From NCBI GenBank assembly GCA_937998345.1, contig CALLDH010000022.1, forward strand, positions 1-37,883: a stretch of 37,883 nucleotides of DNA, given 5' to 3'. Shown here one piece after another: positions 1-8,625 of this stretch. The notes beneath the pieces are model-generated. The model made no database searches, was not told the origin of the DNA, and worked only from the letters and a program-made list of their open reading frames with translations. How positions within the stretch are numbered: position 1 is the stretch's first letter; each line of letters begins with the position of its first letter. The stretch comes from an uncultured bacterium (GTDB taxonomy: Bacteria; Myxococcota_A; Polyangia; Polyangiales; Houyiibacteriaceae). The translations under genes were made by a program, and so were the position numbers.

Positions 1-1
1 G

Positions 2-165
2 GGCCTGGCGAACCTGGATTTCGTGGTCATGAATGCGACCCGATTAGCCTGTCCCGCGGGCTCGTTCGAGGCGGCGCTGTGCCGCTGGGGCCTGATGTTC
101 GTGCCCGATCTCGTGGACGTGCTTGGAAAGATCAGGGCCGTGCTGCGGCCCGGTGGTCATCACCA
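2..165 (+). pseudogene. SAM-dependent methyltransferase fragment (open at left window edge, truncated at about 150-165)
   Basis: Frame 2 reads GLANLDFVVMNATRLACPAGSFEAALCRWGLMFVPDLVDVLGKIRAVLRPGG, a typical class I methyltransferase segment ending at VLRPGG; no methyltransferase-like sequence follows. Confidence 0.65.
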
Positions 166-595
166 CGCCGAGACGTCCCGCAACCTCGTTGGCCGCGATT
201 TGCGAGAGCAGGATTTCCTCACCACTCGATCCGAGCATCTGCCCGAGCGCCAACGGAACACCAACTGCTGCCTGCCCCGTGTGCCCGCCAAAGACAAAGT
301 CGTCTAGCTCGATTGCACTCCCGAGCGCCGCGTGCTGGTAGACCGCGCCGAGCACTGAACGCTGCGCCCCGTCAGGCAGGGCTCTCACTGGGCCGCTGTC
401 CCCCAGCCGGTCGAGCAGGGAGCTGATCGCCCGCCCAATCGACGTCTGCGAGCCTGCAAAGATCGAGGCGACGATGTTCATGCGCTGCGCCACTGCGAGG
501 GACATCACCTCGCGCGGGACGTCTGCCGTGCGCATGCCACAAATCCATGCAGCCGCGTTATCGAGCCTGCGCTGCCCTTCGCTGCGCGTTGACAT
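140..595 (-). pseudogene. MmgE/PrpD family protein, N-terminal fragment only
   Basis: ORF 44..595 (-): MSTRSEGQRRLDNAAAWICGMRT...GSAIELDDFVFGGHTGQAAVGVPLALGQ...IAANEVAGRLG resembles the MmgE/PrpD N-terminus; family character is lost after about GPQHG, giving about 145 aa versus the usual ~450 aa. Confidence 0.65.
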
Positions 596-669
596 CGCGA
601 ACGCAGGATAGCACGGCCCCTGCCGTGCCGGAACCAGCGGCCCGACTCGCGCCCCTCACGGCATTTGCC

Positions 670-1878
670 CTACTTCGCTACGCGCAGGAGCCGCGACACC
701 AGGATCGTGATTACCATCATGAAGCCGAAGGCGATTAGCGTTCCCCAGGCGGCGCCGACCTCGCCGATTCGAGGGATCAGGACGGCATCGGCACCGAGGT
801 TGATGAGGGCTGCAGTGACTGCGATCGCGGAGACCGTCTTGGCATGTGTTGCAGCGAGGAGCGAGGCTTGCCAGAGCATCGAAACGCCCAGGCACCCCAA
901 GGCGACCGCTAGGATTGGAATTGAGCGGAGGACGGCAGGGGACGTACGATAGGATTCCGCCAGAATCGGCGTGTACATGACGACTAGGGGCAGCAAGACG
1001 ACCAAGAGAGCGGCCCAAGCCGCAAGCTGCAGGCTCGTCCTTCGGAGCAGCTTCTGGGCGCCCTCGCGGTCGCCCTCGGCGTAGGCCGAATAGTACACCG
1101 GATTGAACGAATGGAGCGTTACGACGTTGACCGCGCTGACGACCAAAGCGATGCGGTAGGCGGCGTCATAGCGGCCGGCGGCGGCGATTCCACTCCAGAG
1201 CGCCACGTAGAGGCGATCTGCGCTTTGGTAGCCGACGTAGGCAAGCGCCACGAGGATCATCGGAAATGAGAACCGAATCGGCACGCTCAACGAAGCGAGT
1301 GAACGGGGCCGCTTGAGCCAGCCTCGTCGGGACAAGATCCACATGGCCGCGAGCCCCGCGCCAGCCTGCGCCAGCACCAGCCCGGCCCAGCGCGCCTCCC
1401 AGGTCCAACCGAGCAAGAAGAAAAGCGAGATTGCGATGAACGGCCGGATCCCGTCCACGAACTCGGACCAGAGAGCGGCGCGCGTCGGCTGGCTTTGCGC
1501 CTCGTGGATGGTCTGTGCTTGGATGCGCGCCGTTGCAATCGTTGCGGCAACCACCACGCCCGTAACGGCCCAACGGGGGACCGCTTCGTCTCCGATGAGG
1601 AAAAACGAATCCGGAAGGACGAGCGTCGCGAGCGTTGCCAAACCTCCAGTGCACAGCGAGACACCGAGAAGGCCACCGAGGTCGCCCGCCAGATCGGAAC
1701 GCGGCTTTTTGTGAAGGTAGACCAGAATGTACGACTGCGGGGCCAAGGTGACGGTTGCGGTTGCGATCCCGAACACGACACCTTCGAGGATCGCAAAGCG
1801 ACCGTAGTCCGCCTGGTCGAGCAGATGGGTCCACAGAGGGTGCGCCAATTGGACGAGCCCGCCCATCGTGCTTGCCAT
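670..1878 (-). CDS. Polysaccharide/oligosaccharide flippase-like multi-TM protein (Wzx/MATE-like)
   Basis: Many hydrophobic helices; MASTMGGLVQLAHPLWTHLLDQADYGRFAILEGVVFG... is typical of the flippase N-terminus. The ORF extends to 2205 but overlaps the upstream gene, so the start is uncertain. Confidence 0.7.
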   Translation of the reverse strand: MASTMGGLVQLAHPLWTHLLDQADYGRFAILEGVVFGIATATVTLAPQSYILVYLHKKPRSDLAGDLGGLLGVSLCTGGLATLATLVLPDSFFLIGDEAVPRWAVTGVVVAATIATARIQAQTIHEAQSQPTRAALWSEFVDGIRPFIAISLFFLLGWTWEARWAGLVLAQAGAGLAAMWILSRRGWLKRPRSLASLSVPIRFSFPMILVALAYVGYQSADRLYVALWSGIAAAGRYDAAYRIALVVSAVNVVTLHSFNPVYYSAYAEGDREGAQKLLRRTSLQLAAWAALLVVLLPLVVMYTPILAESYRTSPAVLRSIPILAVALGCLGVSMLWQASLLAATHAKTVSAIAVTAALINLGADAVLIPRIGEVGAAWGTLIAFGFMMVITILVSRLLRVAK

Positions 1879-2108
1879 CGTGTAGACGATGACGTTTCGG
1901 CGAAACGTCTTCTTCTCTGTGGATGCGGTGTCCAGAGGGAAGTGGAGGTAGTCCAGCCACGCCGTCTGCGCCAGTGACAAGGCCGAGAACCGGTTCGCCG
2001 TGGAGGCGGCGTCGCTGGGGCAAGTCGGCTGGATCTCGCTGTTGGTGCGACTCCTAACCTGGGAAGACTTGTATAGGATCACGGGCCGCGCGACCACCCG
2101 GATGCGAT

Positions 2109-2933
2109 CTAGCCCTCGAGTCCGAAGACCCTTTGCGCGTTTGTGTAGAGAAACGCGCGTCGTGTCTCGTCGGGCAAGTCGAGCGAGTCGACTTGAGCGA
2201 TGCACTTTGCGGGCTGGATCATCGGGAAGTTGCTACCGAACAGCACCTTGCGCTGGCCTGGCCCCTTCATGAACCGGACGAGCGCTTCTGGGTATCTCTC
2301 TGGCGTGTACGCGGAGGTGTCGATATAGACGTTCTCGTATTTCGTCGCGAGCGAAACCATCTCTTCGGTCCACGGGTAGCCGATGTGTCCGCCGACGATC
2401 CGGAGCTCGGGGAAGTCGCATGCGACCTCGTCCAAGTAAGGGATGGGGCGCCCGGGATCGCTTGGCCGCAAGGGGCCTGCGTGTCCGACTTGCAGGCAAA
2501 ACGGAACGCCGAGCTCCACGCACTCCGCGTAGATCGGATAGTAGCGGCGATCGTTCGGAGGCAGCCCCCAGAGCCACGGCAGCTGCCGCACGGCGACGAA
2601 ACCAAGCTCCTTGACGCAACGTCGCAACTCGCGAACGGCATCCATCGGCCGGTGCAGATTCACAGAACCGACGCCCGCGAACCGATCAGGGTGTGCCGCT
2701 ACCGTGCGGGCGACGTCGTCGTTGGAGAGAAGCGGACCCTCGGGTCCCCACCAGGCGGTGGCGAGCGCTTTGTGGACTCCCGCCGCATCGAGCGCCGCCA
2801 CGGTCAACTCCACCGGGATTTCCTCGGGAATCACCTCGAGCTTCATCCAGCGTCGCAGCGATGCGAACATGTCGTGCCCAATGAACTTCCCCGTCGGATG
2901 CTGGATCCACGCGTCGATGATCGGCTCGGTCAT
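2109..2933 (-). CDS. Amidohydrolase family 2 (TIM-barrel metal-dependent hydrolase)
   Basis: MTEPIIDAWIQHPTGKFIGHDMF...VGGHIGYPWTEEMVSLATKYENVYIDTSAY...VLFGSNFPMI...NAQRVFGLEG. Confidence 0.8.
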   Translation of the reverse strand: MTEPIIDAWIQHPTGKFIGHDMFASLRRWMKLEVIPEEIPVELTVAALDAAGVHKALATAWWGPEGPLLSNDDVARTVAAHPDRFAGVGSVNLHRPMDAVRELRRCVKELGFVAVRQLPWLWGLPPNDRRYYPIYAECVELGVPFCLQVGHAGPLRPSDPGRPIPYLDEVACDFPELRIVGGHIGYPWTEEMVSLATKYENVYIDTSAYTPERYPEALVRFMKGPGQRKVLFGSNFPMIQPAKCIAQVDSLDLPDETRRAFLYTNAQRVFGLEG

Positions 2934-2946
2934 GCCCACTCGCAAA

Positions 2947-3183
2947 TCACCTTACATCACTTGCCGCGCCAGTAGAGAAGCCAAACCTTCCGAGGTTCGG
3001 ATCCCTTGGCACGATGACCCACTCGTGCTCGGCCTGGTCGTACCAGAATGTTCTTGCCGATGCCTGGCCCGTCGAAACGATTCGTTCGATCCTGATGTTT
3101 GGCCTCTGAAGTAGCTCGAAACACTGCTCCGCGTCGAGCGCCGCCGGTAGGTCCTGCAACAGGCGTGGGTGGCGAATCGTCAT
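2947..3183 (-). pseudogene. Cupin-domain protein with internal deletion
   Basis: N-terminus FELLQRPNIRIERIVSTGQASARTFWYDQAEHEWV matches a small cupin family; the cupin core is missing and a C-terminus-like GHRAKGSEPRKVWLLYWRGK* is in another frame. Confidence 0.6.
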
Positions 3184-3313
3184 CGCTCGTATCTACACGA
3201 CGCTCGCGGCCCGAGGAGGTGAGCCTAGGATCCGTAAGGCTCAATAATGACAGATAGTTGTGTTACCCAACCGACGCCTGGCACGCGGCTTCGCATGCAT
3301 TTATATTGAATAA

Positions 3314-5206
3314 ATGCGTTCTTATCATACTTTTTTGACGGGCCTCACTCTTCTCATCGGCTTAGGGGGCCTCGCGGCCTGTTCGGGCGACAGTGGGACT
3401 GCACGCGGAGGTGACGGGGGAAGCGGTGGCGTCGGTCCGAACGACGACTGCGGAGATGGCGAGCGCCAGCCGATCGAAGCCTGCGACGATGGGAACCGCC
3501 ATAGTGACGACGGCTGCGCCGGAGACTGCATGATGGTCGAGGAGGGCTTTCGATGCCCCGTTCCAGGCGCGGCATGTGCGCCGCTGGTTTGCGGTGACTC
3601 TCGCATCGAGCCGCCGGAGCAGTGCGACGACAACAACGCGAACGCCTCAGACGGTTGCAGCGCGAGTTGCCAGCTCGAAGCGGGCTGGGTCTGCTTACAG
3701 CCCGGGGTGGCCTGCACCGCGGCGGAATGCGGTGATGGTCTCGTTGCGGGCTTCGAGCAATGTGACGACGCAAACGCGCCGACCGACGGTTGCTCTGCGA
3801 GCTGCCAGCTCGAAGACGGATTCAAGTGCGAAACGCCTGGTGCGCCTTGCGAAACCACCACCTGCGGCGACGGCCAACGGGAAGGAACCGAGCAATGTGA
3901 CGACGGGAACCTGACGCCCTTCGATGGTTGCGATCTCTACTGCAACCGCGAGCCCGACTGCACCAACGGAGACTGCGAATCCGTGTGTGGCGACGGCGTG
4001 ATCCTCCCCGGCACCGACGAAGCCTGTGACGACGGAAACACCGTGGGTGGCGATGGGTGCTCAGCGATCTGCGAGGTCGAAGACGGTTTCACCTGTGCGA
4101 CGGTGGAGTCACAGCTTCCGGAGGAGCTCGTGGTGCCGGTGATCTATCGCGACTTCCGAAGTCGGGACGAGAGCGCCGGCATCACCCAGACCTTCAACCC
4201 CGACTTCAACCCGCCTCCGACTGGCACGCACCTCGGAATCACTACCGACGACCTGGATCCATCGGGGAAACCGGTCTGGAACGCAAGCAACCCGAACGTC
4301 GGCGACGGAGGCTACCCGGCGAGCGCCAGCTCGTTTGCCGCCTGGTATCGAACGAGTCCGATGCTCGTCGCGGACGGGAATATCGAGGTCGTCCGAGAGC
4401 TCACTCTCACGCGACCGGACGAAATGAACTTTCCGAATCGCTACGAGTTCTCCAGCGATTCCTTCTTCCCGCTCGACGACGAAGGCTGGGAATTGGAGTC
4501 TCCGCCGCTTCAAGAGCTTCCCATGACCAACGGCCACAACTTCGGCTTCACGACCGAGGTACACTACTTCTTCGTGTACCAGGGTGACGAAGTGCTGAGC
4601 TTCCGGGGTGACGACGACCTCTGGGTCTTTGTCGACGGTCGCCTCTGCATGGACATCGGCGGCATTCACGGCGCGACGTCCGGGACCATGAGCTTCGACT
4701 CCATGGTCACCGACGGTAACGCTGCGCGTCAGGCCATCGTCGATGCCTGTATCGCGGACCTCGGTCTGCAAGTGGGCAAGGTGTACGAGGTCTCGATCTT
4801 CCACGCCGAACGCCACGTCACCCAGTCTAACTTCAGACTCACGCTCGACGGCTTCGTCACCGAGCATTCGGAATGCAGCTACACCTGCGGCGATGGGATT
4901 CGCACGCGTTTCGAGTTCTGCGACGACGGCACCGAACAGAACACCGGCGACTACGGGCACTGCAACGATACGTGCACGGCCCTCGGGGGTCACTGTGGCG
5001 ACGGCATCGTCCAGGAGATGTACGAGGACTGCGACAACGGAGAGAACCTCGGTGGCATGAACGGTTGCAACCCAGACTGCAGCAGCGGTCCGTTCTGCGG
5101 CGACGGCGTCCGTCAGCCCGAGCTCGACGAATCCTGCGATGCCGGCGAACAGAACGGCGAATCGGGCTCCGGCTGCAGCGACACCTGCGAAGTGGTCGTC
5201 GAGTAG
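3314..5206 (+). CDS. DUF4215 Cys-rich repeat lipoprotein with central fibro-slime domain
   Basis: Lipoprotein signal MRSYHTFLTGLTLLIGLGGLAAC; repeated CGDG..EQCDDGN..DGCSxxCxxE units; central VIYRDFRSRDESAGIT...FFVYQGDEVLSFRGDDDLWVFVDGRLCMDIGGIHG...VSIFHAERHVTQSNFRLTL. Confidence 0.85.
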   Translation: MRSYHTFLTGLTLLIGLGGLAACSGDSGTARGGDGGSGGVGPNDDCGDGERQPIEACDDGNRHSDDGCAGDCMMVEEGFRCPVPGAACAPLVCGDSRIEPPEQCDDNNANASDGCSASCQLEAGWVCLQPGVACTAAECGDGLVAGFEQCDDANAPTDGCSASCQLEDGFKCETPGAPCETTTCGDGQREGTEQCDDGNLTPFDGCDLYCNREPDCTNGDCESVCGDGVILPGTDEACDDGNTVGGDGCSAICEVEDGFTCATVESQLPEELVVPVIYRDFRSRDESAGITQTFNPDFNPPPTGTHLGITTDDLDPSGKPVWNASNPNVGDGGYPASASSFAAWYRTSPMLVADGNIEVVRELTLTRPDEMNFPNRYEFSSDSFFPLDDEGWELESPPLQELPMTNGHNFGFTTEVHYFFVYQGDEVLSFRGDDDLWVFVDGRLCMDIGGIHGATSGTMSFDSMVTDGNAARQAIVDACIADLGLQVGKVYEVSIFHAERHVTQSNFRLTLDGFVTEHSECSYTCGDGIRTRFEFCDDGTEQNTGDYGHCNDTCTALGGHCGDGIVQEMYEDCDNGENLGGMNGCNPDCSSGPFCGDGVRQPELDESCDAGEQNGESGSGCSDTCEVVVE

Positions 5207-5353
5207 CGGGCGAACGCCGCCCCGAGAAGGCCAAGAGCACCCCGATTTTCCTTTGTCTTCCGAGGGGCGAGGAAAAAGCAGCCCCCCGTTAATCCATCTC
5301 ACGCCCTCCGGCGTAGCCAAGTCAGAGCCGGTAGTCGGCCAGCGGAGGACGAG

Positions 5354-5890
5354 ATGGGACGCAAGCTCAACAACACGGTTCGCAAAGTTTCTCTGGCCAT
5401 ATTCGCTGCGCTCATCGCGCTCACCGCTGGCTGTGGTGATGGGTTCTTCAACCAGGGCGGTGGCCTGTTCGGCTCTTCTCTAGCCGGGCACCTCACCGAC
5501 CGGATGCGCGGCGCCGACGTGGAGCTCCTCGAGTACACCGGCTGCGAAGTGGTGGAGAGCGACGATCCGGAGGCCCGTTGCGAGAGCCTGTCCGGCACTG
5601 CGATCGAGGTCTTCATCGACGGCCAGAGCATGATCTTCGACTTCTCCAACGTCACGAAGCGCGGAAAGATCTCCGACGCGGATTTCGAGGGCTACATCCT
5701 GTCGGTGACCGAAGATTCGAACCTACCGCCCATCCTCGAAGCGATCGTCGACGCGACCAAGTCCAGCATCGACTCCCAGGACTTGGACGTTCAGTTCGAC
5801 GACAAGAGCGTTGCGGTGAACTTCCAGGGTCTCGCCTACGATGACGCCACCTTCATCAAGGTCGACCTCGTCTTCGCCGACGCGCCGTGA
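5354..5890 (+). CDS. Hypothetical lipoprotein
   Basis: 178 aa, lipobox-like signal peptide VSLAIFAALIALTAGCGDG; no recognised domain. Confidence 0.65.
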   Translation: MGRKLNNTVRKVSLAIFAALIALTAGCGDGFFNQGGGLFGSSLAGHLTDRMRGADVELLEYTGCEVVESDDPEARCESLSGTAIEVFIDGQSMIFDFSNVTKRGKISDADFEGYILSVTEDSNLPPILEAIVDATKSSIDSQDLDVQFDDKSVAVNFQGLAYDDATFIKVDLVFADAP

Positions 5891-5964
5891 GATGCTCGAG
5901 TATCAGCGTGGCGCAGCTCCCTCCGCTTGTCATCGGCATCGCAAGCTTGTACCAAGCTGCGAAC

Positions 5965-6921
5965 ATGACCCATGCAGCGGACACCAAGCTAAGCCTTCCA
6001 CCGGCTCCCGTCCGACCCGTGCCGGCGTCGCAGTGCTATCTGGCATATGCGGCCGCTCTTTTGGTGGGCGCCCTGAGCTGGTGGGTCATCCAAGATCGAG
6101 CCCTCATCGACGACCCCTTCTGGATTGGCTTTGCAGTCACCTGCGCGTCCACGATCGTGATCTGGGTCTTCTCGATCGCCAATGGCAACTCGTCGATTTA
6201 CGACCCGTACTGGGTCATCGCTCCACCGATCCTGGCTCTTGCGCTCAAGGCAACCGGAGGGGGCGGCTTGCTCGGAGAGTGGAGTGCGCGGCAGGTCTGT
6301 ATCGTGGCCTGTCTTTGGATCTGGGGGATCCGGTATCACACCATGTATTCGTGGACGGGCTGGCGGACGGGGCTCGTGCATGAGGACTAGCGCTACGAAG
6401 AGATGCGGAGCGCTCCAGTGCCGTACTGGCTCAACTCCTTGCTCGGGATGCATCTCTTTCCCACCGTGCTCGTGTATTTCGCCTTCGCACCCGCGGCGCT
6501 CGTGCTGATCAGCGATCCGTCGACGCAGCTTCCTTTGGGACCTTGGGACGCCCTCGGCGTGGCAGGCGCGTTGTCGGCAGTCGCGATCGAGCTCGTTGCA
6601 GACGAACAACTACGCAAGTATCGCGCCTCGGGCGACTACCGCACAGGCGGCGCCTTGCGACAAGGGCTCTGGAAATACTCTCGTCACCCCAACTACTTTG
6701 GCGAAGTCCTGTTCTGGCTTTCGATGATCCCTTTTGCCGTGCCCGGTGGCCTGCTGACCCAGCACCCAGCGCTCGTGTTGACCGGGCCGATCATGATGGC
6801 GATTTTCTTCCGATTCAGCTCCTGGTTAATGGATGTTCGGTCGTTGGAACGCCGTCCCGAGTACCAGAAAGTCGTCGATGAGGTGAGCGCGATGGTCCCC
6901 TGGTGGCCGAAGACGCGGTGA
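5965..6921 (+). pseudogene. DUF1295 (steroid 5-alpha-reductase-like) membrane protein interrupted by an in-frame TAG at 6388-6390
   Basis: ORFs 5887..6390 and 6403..6921 share a frame; reads TGWRTGLVHED*RYEEMRSAPVPYWLNSLLG where the family typically has HEDWRY; C-terminus ALRQGLWKYSRHPNYFGEVLFWLSM is characteristic. Confidence 0.8.
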
Positions 6922-6948
6922 CGCAGCCGGCGAGAGGGTCCGGTTCGT

Positions 6949-7617
6949 TTATGCGTCGAGGGCTGTTGCCAGCTCGGCGATGTCGGGCGCCGTCAGTTCC
7001 GGCCGCGGGTGAGGGACGGACCAGACCACGCCCGGCCGAGTGATGAACGCTCCCCGGATGCCGACGCAACGAGCCCCAAGGATATCCCAGTCGTGGGCCG
7101 CCACCATGAGCGCACTTTGCGGCGCGACTCCGATGAGATGCAGCGCGTGTTCGTAGGGTGCCGGGTCTGGCTTGAAGCGCTCCACCTTCTCGACGCTGAT
7201 GATTTGCTCGAAGTGGTCGGCGACGCCCGCATGGGTCAGCTGGGCGGGGATACCGGTGGACGAGCCATTGGAGAGCGCGATCAGACGATAGCCGGCAGCG
7301 CCCAGCCGATCGAGGGCGGCGGGTACGTCGGGATGCGCCGGAAGTGAACGAAAGCCTGCGACCAGAGCCGTGGCCTCGTCGTCGGAGAGCTGATGTCCTT
7401 GTCGGCTGGCGACGGCACGCAAGGCCTCCACCCCAATGGTCTCGAACGATCGAAAGCTGTCGGTGACGTTCGCCACCAGACTGCCGTGCAGCAAGCGGAA
7501 GAACCATTCGGCCAGCTGTTCGCCACCGCCAAGCGCCTCGGCGAGCACGGTACGCAGCTCGGTCAGGTCGAGCAGAGTCTCGTTGACATCGAAAATGAGT
7601 GCGTCTGCTCGTTCCAT
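6949..7617 (-). CDS. Haloacid dehalogenase type II (HAD superfamily)
   Basis: IFDVNETLLDL, LSNGSSTG, VEKVERFKPDPAPYEHAL and VAAHDWDILGARCVGIRGAFI motifs. Confidence 0.85.
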   Translation of the reverse strand: MERADALIFDVNETLLDLTELRTVLAEALGGGEQLAEWFFRLLHGSLVANVTDSFRSFETIGVEALRAVASRQGHQLSDDEATALVAGFRSLPAHPDVPAALDRLGAAGYRLIALSNGSSTGIPAQLTHAGVADHFEQIISVEKVERFKPDPAPYEHALHLIGVAPQSALMVAAHDWDILGARCVGIRGAFITRPGVVWSVPHPRPELTAPDIAELATALDA

Positions 7618-7713
7618 GCGGTGCTAGGCGTTCTGTCGACTTGGAGCTAAATACCAGGCCAAGCCTACACGTATCGCCAGACCGACACCATCTGTAGGTA
7701 TTGCCCACAAATC

Positions 7714-8454
7714 ATGAAACTCTCCCACGGGGACGTGAACTTGCCGACCGTTGATCCCAGCGCGCCGCGCACTCCGCCCATTCCGACGTCCATCGATGTG
7801 CTCTATCGGGACGATGCCGTCGTGGTCGTCGACAAGCCCTCCGGCCTCTCGGTTCATCGCGGCGACGACCAGGGCTCGACGTTTGCCCTCAATCTCACCC
7901 GCAATGCGATCGGCCAGTGGGTGTACCCGGTGCATCGCCTCGATCGCGCGACCAGTGGCGTCCTCGTGTTCGCGCTTTCATCGGAACATGCGCGAGCTCT
8001 GCAGGACTCGTTCAGCACCCGGGCGGTCAACAAGACTTACCTCGCGCTAGTCCGCGGCACACCTCCACCGAATGGTGTCATCGACAGCCCGATGGCCAAG
8101 CGGGAGGGTGGCCCCGACGTAGCATCGGTGACCGAGTACGAGACACTCTTCGTGTCCGACCGGCGGCTCTCGCTCGTCGAGGCGCGCCCGCGAACGGGTC
8201 GTCGTCATCAAATTCGCCGCCATCTGAGGCGCATTGATCATCCCCTTGCAGGCGACGTCAACTACGGAAACGGCCCCGACAACCGCCGCTATCGCGCCGA
8301 GCTCGGTCTGTATCGGCTCGCCCTCCACGCACAACGGCTGTCGTTCGTGCACCCTAGGAGCGGCGAGCGCGTCAGCTTCGAGAGCGCTGTCCCCGAGGAT
8401 CTTGCGGGCCCACTGCGATGCATCGGCGTGCCAGCGACGCTCTTGGGAATCTGA
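7714..8454 (+). CDS. truC: RluA/TruC-family pseudouridine synthase
   Basis: DVLYRDDAVVVVDKPSGLSVHRGDD..., catalytic VHRLDRATSGVLVFA, RTGRRHQIRRHLRRIDHPLAGDVNYG. Confidence 0.85.
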   Translation: MKLSHGDVNLPTVDPSAPRTPPIPTSIDVLYRDDAVVVVDKPSGLSVHRGDDQGSTFALNLTRNAIGQWVYPVHRLDRATSGVLVFALSSEHARALQDSFSTRAVNKTYLALVRGTPPPNGVIDSPMAKREGGPDVASVTEYETLFVSDRRLSLVEARPRTGRRHQIRRHLRRIDHPLAGDVNYGNGPDNRRYRAELGLYRLALHAQRLSFVHPRSGERVSFESAVPEDLAGPLRCIGVPATLLGI

Positions 8455-8625
8455 CCTTTCAATTTTTCAACGCCGTTTGCTACTCGCCTGTTGAGGATGC
8501 CGGCGAAATCAGCCGTTGGGAGGTCTCTATCGCCCGGAGTAGGTCCTGGGCCAGCGAATGCCCTCTCGAGGCCCATTGCTTGGGTCGGCTTGCGGCAGCA
8601 GGCAACATTTGCTTCATATCCGCCC

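Noticed and set aside
3279-3295. Sigma-54-like TGGCACG..TTCGCA upstream of the fibro-slime gene
   Set aside because: The GC of the -12 element is one nucleotide too far from the GG of the -24 element; sigma-54 spacing is strict
5246-5276. TTTTCCT...AGGAAAA inverted repeat after the fibro-slime gene
   Set aside because: Only a 7-bp AT-rich stem with a 17-nt loop; too weak to call a terminator
4109-5320. 403-aa ORF on the minus strand
   Set aside because: Shadow ORF antisense to the clear DUF4215/fibro-slime CDS; composition is typical of antisense reading in high-GC DNA
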